Notes: generated by a model from the sequence alone, not told the origin. A stretch of 64,000 bases of DNA from Frigoribacterium faeni (GCF_011761235.1 NZ_JAAOYW010000003.1:62001-126000), one strand, 5' to 3'; counted from the stretch's first letter, positions 36,019-46,501 are shown. Numbers and translations: made by a program.

Positions 36019-37051
36019 CGAAGCCCTCCCCGGTCAGGTCGACGAAACGGTCTTCGAGGCTGGCGCCGGCGACCTCGAACCCGCGCACGCGCACGTCGGC
36101 GGCCACGAGCGCGGCGACGACGGTCTCGGGCGCCAGGCCCTCGACGCCGAGGTCGGCCTCGACGCGGACGGCGCCGGCGGAGCCTGTGGCGGCAGGCGCG
36201 GCAGGCGCGGCAGGCGCGTCGGGTGCGTCGGGGGAGGCGGGCAGGGCGGGCGAGCCGGACCCGTCGGGCACGAGGCCGAGACGGGCGAGGACCCCGCGGG
36301 CGAGGTCGGGGTCGGGCGTGAGCACGCGGACCCGGTGCGTGCCGAGCGCGCGGAGGTCGTCGAGCGTGCCCTGGGTCAGCAGGCGGCCGGCGCTCATGAC
36401 GCCGATGTGGCTGCACATCTGCTCGACCTCGGCCAGCAGGTGGCTCGAGACGAGCACGGTCGTGCCGTCGTCGGCCAGCGAGCGGATCAGGGCACGCACC
36501 TCGCGGGTGCCCTGCGGGTCGAGGCCGTTGCTGGGCTCGTCGAGCACGAGCAGGTCACGGGGCATGAGCAGCGCGTTCGCGATGCCGAGCCGTTGCTTCA
36601 TGCCGAGCGAGTAGGCGTGCGCCTTCTTGTCGGCGGCGTGCCCGAGCCCGACGCGGTCGAGGGCGGCGTCGACCCTGGCCCGCCGGGTCGACGCCGGCGC
36701 GCGGCGGTCGCCCGAGTCGAGGCGCACCAGGTTCGCGCGCCCCGAGAGGAACGGGTAGAACGCGGGGCCCTCGACGAGGGCCCCGACGCGCGGCAGCACG
36801 TCGCGGGCCTGGTCGGGCATGGCCCCGCCCAGCACGCGGATCGTGCCGCTCGTCGCCGAGGTGAGCCCGAGCAGCATGCGGATGGTCGTGGTCTTGCCCG
36901 AGCCGTTGGGGCCCAGGAACCCGTAGACGCTGCCCTGCGGCACCGCGAGGTCGAGGTCGGCCACGGCGCGCTGTCGGCCGAAGGTCTTGCCGAGGCCCTC
37001 GGTCTGCACGGCGAGCCCGGCGTCCGGCCGCGGGCCGGTCCCGTCGCTCAC
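36005..37051 (-). CDS. ABC transporter ATP-binding protein
   Basis: A 348-aa ATPase of the exporter/ABC-2 (CcmA-like) class. Walker A is GPNGSGKTT, the signature is YSLGMKQRLGIANALL, and Walker B is LLVLDEPSNGLDP. The C-terminal regulatory region is interrupted by an Ala/Pro/Asp-rich stretch encoded by short tandem repeats. The GTG start at 37051 overlaps the LolA-like stop (GTGA). Confidence 0.93.
   Translation of the reverse strand: MSDGTGPRPDAGLAVQTEGLGKTFGRQRAVADLDLAVPQGSVYGFLGPNGSGKTTTIRMLLGLTSATSGTIRVLGGAMPDQARDVLPRVGALVEGPAFYPFLSGRANLVRLDSGDRRAPASTRRARVDAALDRVGLGHAADKKAHAYSLGMKQRLGIANALLMPRDLLVLDEPSNGLDPQGTREVRALIRSLADDGTTVLVSSHLLAEVEQMCSHIGVMSAGRLLTQGTLDDLRALGTHRVRVLTPDPDLARGVLARLGLVPDGSGSPALPASPDAPDAPAAPAAPAATGSAGAVRVEADLGVEGLAPETVVAALVAADVRVRGFEVAGASLEDRFVDLTGEGFDVAG
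36189..36233. repeat. Nine-base tandem repeats in the ABC ATPase gene
   Basis: Three perfect GCGGCAGGC units (36189-36215) followed by two GCGTCGGGK variants (36216-36233) encode an Ala/Pro/Asp-rich low-complexity insert in the C-terminal part of the ATPase. Confidence 0.85.
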
Positions 37052-38148
37052 TGCGCGGCGACGGCTGCCTGGAGGGCGTCCGCGTCGACGGCGCCCGCCC
37101 ACACGCGACCGTCGTCGCCGACGAACACGGAGACCAGCGAGGTCTGCAGCACCCGGCCGCCCGTCACGGGCGTCAGGACCTGGTCGAGCAGCGCGGCGGA
37201 GTCGCCGTCGTCGCCCTGGCCCGAGGCGGGGGCCGAGTCGGCGGGCGACGCGGCGAGGCCCACGACGGTGCTCCAGCCCGAGCCGAGCACCGTGGGCGCC
37301 GTCCGGTCGCCCCGAGCCTCGGCGGTCGCGTGGTCGTGCGTCGTCGGCAGCGCGACCTCGGTCACGTCGGCGCCCGCCGGCGGGGTGAAGGCGAAGACGT
37401 CGGAGGCGGGTGCCCGGAAGTCGACGGAGGTGAAGCCGACCGAGACGGCCGGGTCGGCCTGGCCCTTCGCGGCGACGACCACCTTCAGCGGCACGCCGGT
37501 CTCGGCGTCGACGGTCAGGGTCGCGCTGCCGACGAGCGTCGCGGGGTCGTCGGGGGTGAGCACGACCTGGTACGCGGACCGGCCGGCCACCCTGACGTCG
37601 TCGGTCGTGGTGACGGTCGTGGTCGGCTCGACCGCGGCCAGCAGGGCCGAGGCGAGCTCGGCGGGGGTCTGCGGCACGGCCGTGCCGTCGGGCAGGACGC
37701 CGGGCACCTGCGTGCCGCTCGCGTCGGGCAGCGTGACGTGCGACGCCTGCTTCGACGACGAGTCCCAGGTCCAGACGCTGTCGCCGTCGCGGATCACGTC
37801 GCGCTCGGCGAGGTCCTCGACGACCTGCACGCGCTGCCGGTCGTCGCCGTCGACGAAAACCTTCGCGGTGTGGCTGCCGGTCAGCAGCTCGAGGGCGTCG
37901 GCGGTCGAGCCGTCGCCGGAGCCGCCCTGCAGCCCCGAGACGTCGGGCAGGCCGAGGTCGCTGGTCTGCTCGACCGTGCCCGAGAACGCGGTGCCCGAGC
38001 TCGACGCGGCGAGCTCGAGGACCTGCTGGGGCGTCTTGTCCGGCAGCGACACCTCGGCGTTCGCGGCCATCGAGGGGACGACGATCCCGGCCGCGACGAC
38101 GGCGGCGGGGACGATCGCGGCGGGGATCCAGCGGGCTGACTTCTTCAT
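37048..38148 (-). CDS. Secreted LolA-like protein of an ABC exporter operon
   Basis: A 366-aa protein with a signal peptide (KKSARWIPAAIVPAAVVAAG, cleavage probably near MAANA) and no lipobox. The body resembles the LolA/LppX and MucB/RseB N-terminal fold: early GTAFSGTVEQTSDLGLP, then WTWDSSSKQASHVTLP and VTLTVDAETGVPLKVVV-like strands. Such proteins bind lipids or act as anti-sigma partners; here it is first in an operon with an ABC-2 exporter. The precise cargo is unknown. Confidence 0.75.
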   Translation of the reverse strand: MKKSARWIPAAIVPAAVVAAGIVVPSMAANAEVSLPDKTPQQVLELAASSSGTAFSGTVEQTSDLGLPDVSGLQGGSGDGSTADALELLTGSHTAKVFVDGDDRQRVQVVEDLAERDVIRDGDSVWTWDSSSKQASHVTLPDASGTQVPGVLPDGTAVPQTPAELASALLAAVEPTTTVTTTDDVRVAGRSAYQVVLTPDDPATLVGSATLTVDAETGVPLKVVVAAKGQADPAVSVGFTSVDFRAPASDVFAFTPPAGADVTEVALPTTHDHATAEARGDRTAPTVLGSGWSTVVGLAASPADSAPASGQGDDGDSAALLDQVLTPVTGGRVLQTSLVSVFVGDDGRVWAGAVDADALQAAVAAQ

Positions 38149-38180
38149 GGTGTCCAGTGCCTCTCGTGGCGGCTCGGAGC

Positions 38181-38215
38181 GGGTCGCGACTGATCGGCAG
38201 GGTACGTCGCGACCC
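38181..38215. promoter_or_regulatory. Candidate operator with duplicated GTCGCGAC palindromes
   Basis: A perfect 10-bp inverted repeat, GGGTCGCGAC (38181-38190) and GTCGCGACCC (38206-38215), each containing the palindrome GTCGCGAC, 23 bp apart. A minus-strand -10-like TACCCT lies between (38199-38204), upstream of the LolA-like/ABC operon. The regulator is unknown. Confidence 0.45.
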
Positions 38216-38278
38216 TGGGATCCACTGGGGACGCACGTGCTCGTCGCTCGACGTCGAGCGACCCGCCGAGGCCGGTGC

Positions 38279-38632
38279 TCAGAGCTCGACGACCTCGAAC
38301 TCGAGCAGGTCGGCGCCCGTGGCGACGGGACGGCGCGGCGCCTCGGCGCCCGGGTCGGCCGACGCGCCCGGCCCGGCCCCGGCGCCGTGGCCGGCGGGCG
38401 GTCCGGCGTGCGCGGCGGCCGCCCCGTTCGCCGACCAGTCCTGGAACGACTGCTCGTCGGCCCACGTCGTCACGACGAAGTAGCGGGCGTCGCCCGAGAC
38501 GGGGCGCAGCAGCTGGAACCCCTCGAAGCCGGGGGCCCCGTCGACGGAGTGCTTGCGGGCCGCGAAGCGCGACTCGAGCTCGGAGCCCGACCCCTCGGGC
38601 ACGTGGATGGCGTTGATCTTGACGACGGACAT
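38279..38632 (-). CDS. MhuD-like heme-degrading monooxygenase
   Basis: A 117-aa ABM-fold protein that follows Mycobacterium tuberculosis MhuD (as I recall that sequence): VVKINAIHVPEGSG, then GFEGFQLLRPVSGDARYFVV and the end LLEFEVV. The residues reported for MhuD heme binding, Asn7, Trp66 and the axial His75, fall at the same numbers here. Such enzymes open heme to mycobilin-type products and free iron. Unusually, a Gly/Ala/Pro-rich stretch of about 20 residues (81-101) is inserted before the last strand. It is not next to heme-uptake genes. Confidence 0.88.
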   Translation of the reverse strand: MSVVKINAIHVPEGSGSELESRFAARKHSVDGAPGFEGFQLLRPVSGDARYFVVTTWADEQSFQDWSANGAAAAHAGPPAGHGAGAGPGASADPGAEAPRRPVATGADLLEFEVVEL

Positions 38633-38679
38633 GGCTGCTCGCTCTCGTTCTGTCGGGGTGGGGGACGGGTGGTCGCGGG

Positions 38680-39162
38680 TCAGGCGGCCTTCATGACGTT
38701 GGTCGTGAAGCCCTGCACCCGCTCGGCCAGGCCGCTGGCGCGCCGCTCGATCTGCTCGGGCGGGTTGAGGTGGGGAGGCGCCACGCGGATGAGCAGCGAG
38801 CACGCCAGGTCCTCGCAGATGTAGGTGCCCACGGTGTCGCCGTTCGCGCCGGCGTCGCCGGCCTTCGGGGCCGTGAAGAGCCGCACCTGCGTGGCGGGCT
38901 GGGGCGAGTGGCACAGCGAGCACATGGCGGCGATGCCCGGCCGCAGCGACGTGCCCGACGAGCGCACGACGAGCCCGACCGGCCGGTCGGCCATCCAGTG
39001 CACGATGTAGCCGCGCTGGTGCGCCTGGGGGTCGCGCCAGCCGAGGAACTCGCGGTCGTCCCACAGCATCTCGTGCAGCCCCGGGATGGGCAGCCTGTCG
39101 AGGTCGCCCGGCAGGGCGTTGACGAACGACTCGCGGATGTCGGTCTCGGTCAGCGGCTTCAT
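38680..39162 (-). CDS. FBP-domain zinc-finger protein (FusB-like treble clef)
   Basis: A 160-aa protein with the C-terminal FBP fold: MCSLCHSPQPATQVRLF and YICEDLACSLLIR give the four cysteines of a treble-clef zinc site, as in EF-G-binding FusB/FusC proteins. The N-terminal half has LGWRDPQAHQRGYIVHW. In staphylococci these proteins rescue EF-G from fusidic acid; in Actinobacteria the role is unproven. It lies 47 bp upstream of the MhuD-like gene on the same strand. Confidence 0.82.
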   Translation of the reverse strand: MKPLTETDIRESFVNALPGDLDRLPIPGLHEMLWDDREFLGWRDPQAHQRGYIVHWMADRPVGLVVRSSGTSLRPGIAAMCSLCHSPQPATQVRLFTAPKAGDAGANGDTVGTYICEDLACSLLIRVAPPHLNPPEQIERRASGLAERVQGFTTNVMKAA

Positions 39163-39269
39163 GATCTCCTCTGCTGCGGCGCCCTCGGGCCGCCGGCTGC
39201 GACGAGCCTACGCGGCACCGCCGACAGCGCACCGGCGCGGCGGGGGCAGGGCGGTCCTACGCTGGCCCC

Positions 39270-40091
39270 GTGGTCGAGACGGCGGCGGTGGACCCGGACG
39301 AGGAGGCGGTGGTCCGGCGCCTGCGGACGGCCGGCTGCGTCTGGGCCGAGGACGAGGCGCGCCTCCTGCTCGAGGCCGCGGCGGGTGCCGAGCTCGAGGC
39401 GCTCCTGGCGCGACGCGTCGCGGGCGAGCCGCTCGAGCAGGTGCTCGGCTGGGCGGGCTTCGCGGGCCTCCGGCTCGCCGTCGAGTCCGGCGTGTTCGTG
39501 CCTCGCCGCCGCACCGGGCTGCTCCTCGACCTGGCGGAGGCGGCGCTCGCGGCCGCCCCCGCCGACGACGACGTCGCCGTCCCCGCACCGGTCGTCGTCG
39601 AGCTCTGCTGCGGCGTCGCCGCCGTCGCGACCGCGCTGCTGCACCGGTCGCCCGGGCTGGACGTCGTCGCCTCGGACCTCGACCCCGCGGCCGTCCGCTG
39701 CGCGCGTCGCAACCTCGGCCCTCTCGCCCTGGTCGTCGAGGGCGACCTGTTCGGCGGCCTGCCCGCCCGGCTGCGCGGGCAGGTGGACGTCCTGGTCGCG
39801 AACGCCCCCTACGTGCCGACGGGCGCCATCGCGACGATGCCGCCCGAGGCCCGCCTCCACGAGTCCCCGCTCGCCCTCGACGGCGGCGCCGACGGCCTCG
39901 ACCTGCACCGCCGGATCGCCGCGTCGGCGGGGGAGTGGCTGTCGCCCACGGGGACGGTGCTCGTCGAGACGAGCGTGCGGCAGGCGCCGGCCACGGCCGC
40001 GCTGTTCACCGCCGCGGGGCTCGACGCGTCCGTGGAGCGCGACGACGAGCTCGACGCCACGGCCGTGCGGGCGACGAGGCCCGTGGGCTAG
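39270..40091 (+). CDS. PrmC-related protein N5-glutamine methyltransferase-like
   Basis: A 273-aa class I SAM methyltransferase. Motif I is VVELCCGVAAVA (109-120), the acidic SAM residue is in VVASDLDPAAV, and the NPPY motif reads NAPY (178-181), followed by VPTGAI. This matches the PrmC-related group of unknown substrate, rather than PrmC/HemK proper, which keeps NPPY. The GTG at 39270 lies six bases after TACGCT (39258-39263), so it is probably leaderless. Confidence 0.85.
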   Translation: MVETAAVDPDEEAVVRRLRTAGCVWAEDEARLLLEAAAGAELEALLARRVAGEPLEQVLGWAGFAGLRLAVESGVFVPRRRTGLLLDLAEAALAAAPADDDVAVPAPVVVELCCGVAAVATALLHRSPGLDVVASDLDPAAVRCARRNLGPLALVVEGDLFGGLPARLRGQVDVLVANAPYVPTGAIATMPPEARLHESPLALDGGADGLDLHRRIAASAGEWLSPTGTVLVETSVRQAPATAALFTAAGLDASVERDDELDATAVRATRPVG

Positions 40092-40211
40092 AGCCGTGTG
40101 CACCGGCCGAGCGGTCGGATGGTGTCCTCCAGCCCCTCGGGAGTGGCCGTTCCCGACCACGCGAGCGACGGCCGTTCGGACCCGGAGGGCCGTGGGCTAG
40201 AGGCCCGAGGG

Positions 40212-40646
40212 CTAGATGTCGACGGGCGAGACGAGGTCGACGACGGGGGACTCGGGCGTGCCCGAGATCTGGCAGGTGAAGGCCGCCTCGACCCGGCCGT
40301 CGGCCAGGTGCCCGAACCGCACCTCGGCGACCGCGCCCGAGTCCGCGTCGCGCACGTCCGCCTCCTCGTAGGCCCACACGTCGTCGAGCGACGGCAAGTC
40401 GGGGTACTCGGTCCGCACCGCGGCGACGCAGGCGTCCCACGCGGGCGGCGCCTCGTGCGCCTCGGCGGTCGAGGGCGCCGGCGGGGTCGTCGTCGGCAGG
40501 GGCGTGGCCGTGGCGTCGGGGCCGGTGGTCGTGACGACCGTGGGGGTGCCGGCGGCGCCCGGCTCGGCGTCCGTCCCGGCGCAGCCCGCGGTCGCCAGGG
40601 CGAGGGCGAGGACGGCGACGAACAGCGGTGCGGTCTTGGAGGCCAC
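40212..40646 (-). CDS. Small hypothetical lipoprotein
   Basis: 144 aa with a lipobox (LALATAGC, Cys22), a Thr/Pro-rich linker to about residue 65, and a small C-terminal domain with two cysteines (WDACVAAVRTEY, FTCQISGTPE) that could form a disulfide. GTG start with AGGAGC upstream on the minus strand and TAGTCT further up as a likely -10. No family recognised. Confidence 0.75.
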   Translation of the reverse strand: MASKTAPLFVAVLALALATAGCAGTDAEPGAAGTPTVVTTTGPDATATPLPTTTPPAPSTAEAHEAPPAWDACVAAVRTEYPDLPSLDDVWAYEEADVRDADSGAVAEVRFGHLADGRVEAAFTCQISGTPESPVVDLVSPVDI

Positions 40647-40773
40647 GGCGTGCTCCTGGTGGTGGGAGGGGCGACGGCTCACGCCGACGGTCGAGGAGGC
40701 CAAGACTAACCGCACGGGGCCCCGCGGCGAGGTCACGGAGGCGTCACGGAGGTCGAGGGTGCAGGCTGGTCCG

Positions 40774-41229
40774 ATGACCGCTACGGAGAACCGCGAACCG
40801 ACCGCCCTCGAGCAGGCCATCAGCAAGGGACAGGCAGGTGAGGGCGACATGAACGCCGTGCTCGCCGAGTTCGTCAACGCGCAGGTCGTCGTGGCCAGCG
40901 CCGTCGACGCGCAGGACAGCCTCAACGACCTGCAGCCGGTGCTGTTCGACCGCGAGGGCACCCCGATGCTCGCCGCCTTCACGCACGCCGACATGATCGG
41001 CGAGCAGGTCAAGGGCGTCGCCGAGTTCCAGGCCACGATCCCCGCCGCCGAGCTCGTCCAGGCGATCCCGGCGCAGACCGGCCTCGTCGTCAACCCCGGC
41101 AACCGCGAGGGCTTCGAGATGCTGCCCGAGGGCGTCGCCCAGCTCGCGAACGACGTGCGCGAGCTCGTCGCCGCCCACCAGGCCGCGGGCTCGCCCGAGC
41201 CCGAGCAGCCCGAGCAGCCCGCCTCGTAG
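40774..41229 (+). CDS. SseB-domain protein
   Basis: A 151-aa protein with the SseB N-terminal domain pattern: NAVLAEFVNAQVVVAS, then DREGTPMLAAFTHADM and GLVVNPGNREGFEM. SseB-type domains are small soluble folds, found stand-alone in Actinobacteria with unknown function. The C terminus is Pro/Glu-rich. A strong hairpin terminator follows. Confidence 0.8.
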   Translation: MTATENREPTALEQAISKGQAGEGDMNAVLAEFVNAQVVVASAVDAQDSLNDLQPVLFDREGTPMLAAFTHADMIGEQVKGVAEFQATIPAAELVQAIPAQTGLVVNPGNREGFEMLPEGVAQLANDVRELVAAHQAAGSPEPEQPEQPAS

Positions 41230-41260
41230 GCCCGGCACCGCTCGTCCGCCCCGCTCCCAG

Positions 41261-41293
41261 GACGCCCCGACCGTGACCCACGGCCGGGGCGTC
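41261..41293 (+). terminator. Terminator hairpin after the SseB-domain gene
   Basis: Outer stem GACGCCCCG (41261-41269) with CGGGGCGTC (41285-41293) and inner stem CCGTG/CACGG around a 3-nt loop; one internal mismatch. It isolates the riboswitch-gcv unit from upstream transcription. Confidence 0.75.
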
Positions 41294-41371
41294 CGTCGTG
41301 CGCGCCCGAAACACCGCTGTCACACGCCGCCTGTAGTCTGGGCGGCACAACAGAACACCGGGCCACGAACA

Positions 41372-41597
41372 CGTCGCGGGAGAGCCCCGGAGCGCACGAT
41401 CTGCGCCGCCGGGCACCGAAGGAGCAAGCTCCCCGCCAATCTCTCAGGTACCGCGTACCGCGACGGACTGGCCGCTCTGAAAAGCAGGGGGCACCTGCGA
41501 CCCGAGGCGCGCGAGCGTCCCGGGGCGCCGCTCCCTCGCCCACGGTGAAAGTCGACCTCCGGGCCGGCGAAGCTCTCAGGCCCATGACAGAGGGGGT
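41372..41597 (+). ncRNA. Tandem glycine riboswitch
   Basis: Two glycine aptamers in series lie in the 5' leader of the gcv operon. Aptamer 1 shows GGGAGAG (about 41378), then CCGAAGGAGCAAGCTCC and AATCTCTCAGGTACC. Aptamer 2 shows GCTCTGAAAAGC, the linker region, then GCCGGCGAAGCTCTCAGG and CCATGACAGAG. The conserved CGAAGGxGCAA and CTCTCAGG boxes are diagnostic. Glycine binding is expected to switch on gcvTHP, preventing glycine overload. The expression platform probably lies between 41597 and the gcvT ribosome-binding site at about 41692. Confidence 0.95.
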
Positions 41598-41703
41598 GCA
41601 CGACCACGGCTCCGCCGTGCCGTGCGCGTCCCCGTCGTGCAGGTGCTGCACGACGCCGATCCCGGCCGAGTCAGGCGCCGGGCCGTCCCCCAGGAGTCCG
41701 CAG

Positions 41704-43038
<1,335 letters not shown>

Positions 43039-43120
43039 CCCCCGCGGGCGACCTGCCCGCGCCCGCACCGCCTCCTCGTCCCCGCCCCCGGCGTCCCTTG
43101 CCTCCCCGAAAGGACCGGCC

Positions 43121-43498
43121 ATGACCGACCTCACCGCCCTGCAGTACACCTCCGAGCACGAGTGGCTGCTCATCGACGGCGACACCGCCACCGTCGGCAT
43201 CACCGACTACGCCGCCGCGAAGCTCGGCGACGTCGTCTACGTCGACCTGCCCGCCGAGGGCACCGAGGTCGAGACGGGCAAGGTCGTCGGCGAGATCGAG
43301 TCGACCAAGTCGGTCGGCGAGCTCTACGCGCCCGCGCTGGGCACCGTCCTCGAGGCGAACCAGGCCGTCGTCGACAGCCCCGACCTCGTCAACAGCGACC
43401 CCTTCGGCGACGGCTGGCTCATCAAGATCAGCCTGTCGACCACCGACGGCCTCGCCCTCCTCTCCCGCGACGAGTACGTCGCCCTCACCGCCGAATGA
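43121..43498 (+). CDS. gcvH: Glycine cleavage system H protein
   Basis: 125 aa. The lipoylated lysine is K63 in [14 protein letters not shown]. The carrier shuttles the aminomethyl group between GcvP, GcvT and dihydrolipoamide dehydrogenase. AAAGGA precedes the ATG. The last codons overlap gcvP (ATGA). Confidence 0.97.
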   Translation: MTDLTALQYTSEHEWLLIDGDTATVGITDYAAAKLGDVVYVDLPAEGTEVETGKVVGEIESTKSVGELYAPALGTVLEANQAVVDSPDLVNSDPFGDGWLIKISLSTTDGLALLSRDEYVALTAE

Positions 43499-46428
43499 GC
43501 GACGCGCAGGGGTCCGTCTTCGGCGACTGGTCCGACCGGGCCGCCACCGGCTTCGTCGACCGCCACGTCGGCACGACCGCCGCCGACCAGGCGGCCATGC
43601 TCGAGCTGCTGGGCCACGACAGCGTCGAGTCGCTCGTCCGCGCCGCGGTGCCCGACAGCATCCACGCCGCCGCCGTCGAGGCCTCGGTGCTGCTCGCGCC
43701 CATCGGCGAGAAGGAGGCGCTGGCCGAGCTGCGTGCGCTCGCCGACCGCGGTCGTCCCTCGCGCAGCATGATCGGGCTCGGCTACTACGACACGGTCACG
43801 CCGGCCGTGATCCAGCGCAACGTGCTCGAGAACCCGAGCTGGTACACGGCCTACACGCCGTACCAGCCCGAGATCTCGCAGGGCCGCCTCGAGGCCCTCA
43901 TCAACTTCCAGACCATGGTCTCCGAGCTGACCGGCCTCACGACCGCGAACGCGTCGATGCTCGACGAGGGCACCGCGGTCGTCGAGGGCATGCTGCTCGC
44001 CCGTCGTGCCTCGAAGGCGCGCACCGACGTCTTCGTCGTCGACGCCGACGCCCTGCCGCAGACCAAGGCGCTGCTCGCGGGCCGCGCCGAGGCCGTCGGC
44101 ATCGAGCTCGTCGAGCTCGAGCTGGCGAGCGTCGACCCGGCCGAGATCCCCGAGGCGTTCGGGGTGTTCGTGCAGTACCCCGGCGCCTCCGGCTGCGTGT
44201 GGGACCCGGAGGCGGTCGTCGCGGCCGTCCACGCGTCCGGCGGCCTCGCGGTCGTCGCCGCCGACCTGCTCGCCATGACCCTGCTGCGCCCGCCCGGCGA
44301 GTTCGGGGCCGACGTCGCCGTCGGCACGAGCCAGCGCTTCGGCGTGCCCATGGGGTTCGGCGGCCCGCACGCCGGCTACATGGCCGTCCGCACCGGGCTC
44401 GAGCGCCAGCTGCCCGGCCGCCTCGTCGGCGTCTCCCAGGACGTCGAGGGCCACCCGGCCTACCGCCTCAGCCTGCAGACCCGCGAGCAGCACATCCGTC
44501 GCGAGAAGGCCACGTCGAACATCTGCACCGCGCAGGTGCTGCTCGCCGTGATGGCCTCGATGTACGCCGTCTACCACGGGCCGTGGGGCCTGCGGCACAT
44601 CGCGTCGCGGGTCCACGCCCACGCCGCCGACCTCGCCGCCGCCGTGCGGGCGAGCGACCTCGAGCTCGAGGACGACGTCTTCTTCGACACCCTGCAGGTG
44701 TTCGTGCCCGGCCGGGCGCGCGAGGTCGTCGACGCGGCGCACGAGCGCGGCTACCTGCTCTGGGCCGTCGACGACGACTGCATCCGTCTCTCGTTCGACG
44801 AGACGACGACGCGCGAGGACGTCGAGGTGGTCGCCGAGGTCCTCGGCGTCGCGCTGCCCCCGGCGCCCGCGGCCGCCGAGCGCGACGCGGTCCTGCCAGG
44901 TGCCCTGCGCCGCACCAGCGACTTCCTCACCCACCCGGTCTTCCGCACGCACCGCAGCGAGACCAGCATGATGCGCTACCTCAAGCACCTCGCCGACAAG
45001 GACTACGCGCTCGACCGCGGCATGATCCCCCTCGGCAGCTGCACGATGAAGCTCAACGCGGCGACCGAGATGGCGGCGGTCACCTGGCCCGAGTTCGCGG
45101 CCGTGCACCCGTTCGCCCCCGCGTCCGACGTCGAGGGCTACCTCGAGATGATCGGGCAGCTCGAGGGCTGGCTGGCCGAGGTCACGGGCTACGACACCGT
45201 CTCGCTGCAGCCGAACGCCGGCAGCCAGGGCGAGCTCGCCGGCCTGCTGGCCATCCGCGGGTTCCACCTCGCCGCCGGCGACACGGCGCGCACCGTGTGC
45301 CTCATCCCGCAGAGCGCGCACGGCACGAACGCCGCCAGCGCCGTCCTCGCGGGCATGCGCGTGGTGGTCGTCGCCTGCAACGAGCAGGGCGACGTCGACC
45401 TCGCCGACCTGCGGGCCAAGGTCGCGCAGCACGCCGACGAGCTCGCCGCGCTGATGATCACGTACCCGTCGACGCACGGCGTCTACGAGCACGACATCCG
45501 CGAGGTCACCGACGCCGTGCACGCGGCCGGCGGCCAGGTCTACGTCGACGGCGCGAACCTCAACGCCCTGCTCGGCTTCGCTCGGTTCGGCGACTTCGGC
45601 GGCGACGTCTCGCACCTCAACCTGCACAAGACCTTCTGCATCCCCCACGGAGGCGGCGGTCCCGGTGTCGGACCGGTCGCGGCGAAGGCCCACCTGGCCC
45701 CCTACCTGCCGGGCCACCCGCTCGCACAGCAGGCCGACCGCCGCACCGGCGCCGAGCCCGCCGCGGCGGGGGAGCGGCTCGCCCACGCGGGCGTCCCCGT
45801 GTCGAGCGCGCCGTACGGGTCGCCGAGCATCCTGCCGATCAGCTGGGCCTACGTGCGCATGATGGGCACCGAGGGCCTCGCGGCGGCGACCGGGGCGGCG
45901 GTGCTCGCGGCGAACTACGTCGCCGCCCGTCTGCGCGACCACTTCCCGGTGCTCTACGCGGGCGAGAACGGGCTCGTCGCGCACGAGTGCATCCTCGACC
46001 TGCGGCCCCTGCGCGACGCCACCGGCGTGACCGTGGACGACGTGGCCAAGCGCCTCATCGACTACGGGTTCCACTCGCCGACGATGTCGTTCCCCGTCGC
46101 GGGCACCCTGATGGTCGAGCCGACCGAGAGCGAGGACCTCGCCGAGATCGACCGGTTCGTCGACGCGATGATCGCGATCGCCGGCGAGGCGGCGGACGTG
46201 GCCTCGGGCCGCTTCACCGCCGAGTCGAGCCCGCTGCGGGGCGCGCCCCACACGGCCGAGTCGGTCATCTCGGGCGAGTGGACGCGCGAGTACAGCCGCG
46301 ACGAGGCCGTGTACCCGGTCCGCACGCTCGTCCGCGGCAAGTACTGGCCGCCCGTCCGGCGCATCGACCAGGCGTGGGGCGACCGCAACCTGTTCTGCGC
46401 CTGCCCGCCCGTCGAGGCGTTCGCCTGA
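43495..46428 (+). CDS. gcvP: Glycine dehydrogenase (decarboxylating), P protein
   Basis: A 977-aa single-chain P protein (homodimeric type, as opposed to the split GcvPA/PB). The PLP lysine is K712 in [16 protein letters not shown]; the N-terminal half has [16 protein letters not shown] and [19 protein letters not shown]. It decarboxylates glycine and loads the H protein. The start overlaps gcvH. No lipoamide dehydrogenase gene is present in this window, so that subunit must be shared from elsewhere. Confidence 0.97.
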   Translation: MSDAQGSVFGDWSDRAATGFVDRHVGTTAADQAAMLELLGHDSVESLVRAAVPDSIHAAAVEASVLLAPIGEKEALAELRALADRGRPSRSMIGLGYYDTVTPAVIQRNVLENPSWYTAYTPYQPEISQGRLEALINFQTMVSELTGLTTANASMLDEGTAVVEGMLLARRASKARTDVFVVDADALPQTKALLAGRAEAVGIELVELELASVDPAEIPEAFGVFVQYPGASGCVWDPEAVVAAVHASGGLAVVAADLLAMTLLRPPGEFGADVAVGTSQRFGVPMGFGGPHAGYMAVRTGLERQLPGRLVGVSQDVEGHPAYRLSLQTREQHIRREKATSNICTAQVLLAVMASMYAVYHGPWGLRHIASRVHAHAADLAAAVRASDLELEDDVFFDTLQVFVPGRAREVVDAAHERGYLLWAVDDDCIRLSFDETTTREDVEVVAEVLGVALPPAPAAAERDAVLPGALRRTSDFLTHPVFRTHRSETSMMRYLKHLADKDYALDRGMIPLGSCTMKLNAATEMAAVTWPEFAAVHPFAPASDVEGYLEMIGQLEGWLAEVTGYDTVSLQPNAGSQGELAGLLAIRGFHLAAGDTARTVCLIPQSAHGTNAASAVLAGMRVVVVACNEQGDVDLADLRAKVAQHADELAALMITYPSTHGVYEHDIREVTDAVHAAGGQVYVDGANLNALLGFARFGDFGGDVSHLNLHKTFCIPHGGGGPGVGPVAAKAHLAPYLPGHPLAQQADRRTGAEPAAAGERLAHAGVPVSSAPYGSPSILPISWAYVRMMGTEGLAAATGAAVLAANYVAARLRDHFPVLYAGENGLVAHECILDLRPLRDATGVTVDDVAKRLIDYGFHSPTMSFPVAGTLMVEPTESEDLAEIDRFVDAMIAIAGEAADVASGRFTAESSPLRGAPHTAESVISGEWTREYSRDEAVYPVRTLVRGKYWPPVRRIDQAWGDRNLFCACPPVEAFA

Positions 46429-46454
46429 TCGTCACGCGCCTCCGGGCCTGAGGT

Positions 46455-46501
46455 GGAGAACCGCCTGGTCGCCGATCCCGTCGGCGGCCAGGCGGTTCTC
46501 C
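46455..46501. terminator. Terminator hairpin after gcvP
   Basis: 20-bp stem: left arm 46455-46474 and right arm 46482-46501 (beginning GGAGAACCGCC and ending GGCGGTTCTCC), one G-U pair, 7-nt loop. It follows the gcvP stop by 26 bp. Confidence 0.85.

Noticed and set aside
35555-38824. Long plus-strand open frame across the exporter operon
   Set aside because: It runs opposite three well-supported minus-strand genes that overlap in operon style; no domain motifs.
39270-40091. Assignment as prmC itself
   Set aside because: NAPY instead of NPPY and no prfA neighbour; the PrmC-related group fits better.
43324-46251. Long minus-strand open frame opposite gcvP
   Set aside because: gcvP is unambiguous and explains the third-position GC bias; the antisense frame has no recognisable content.
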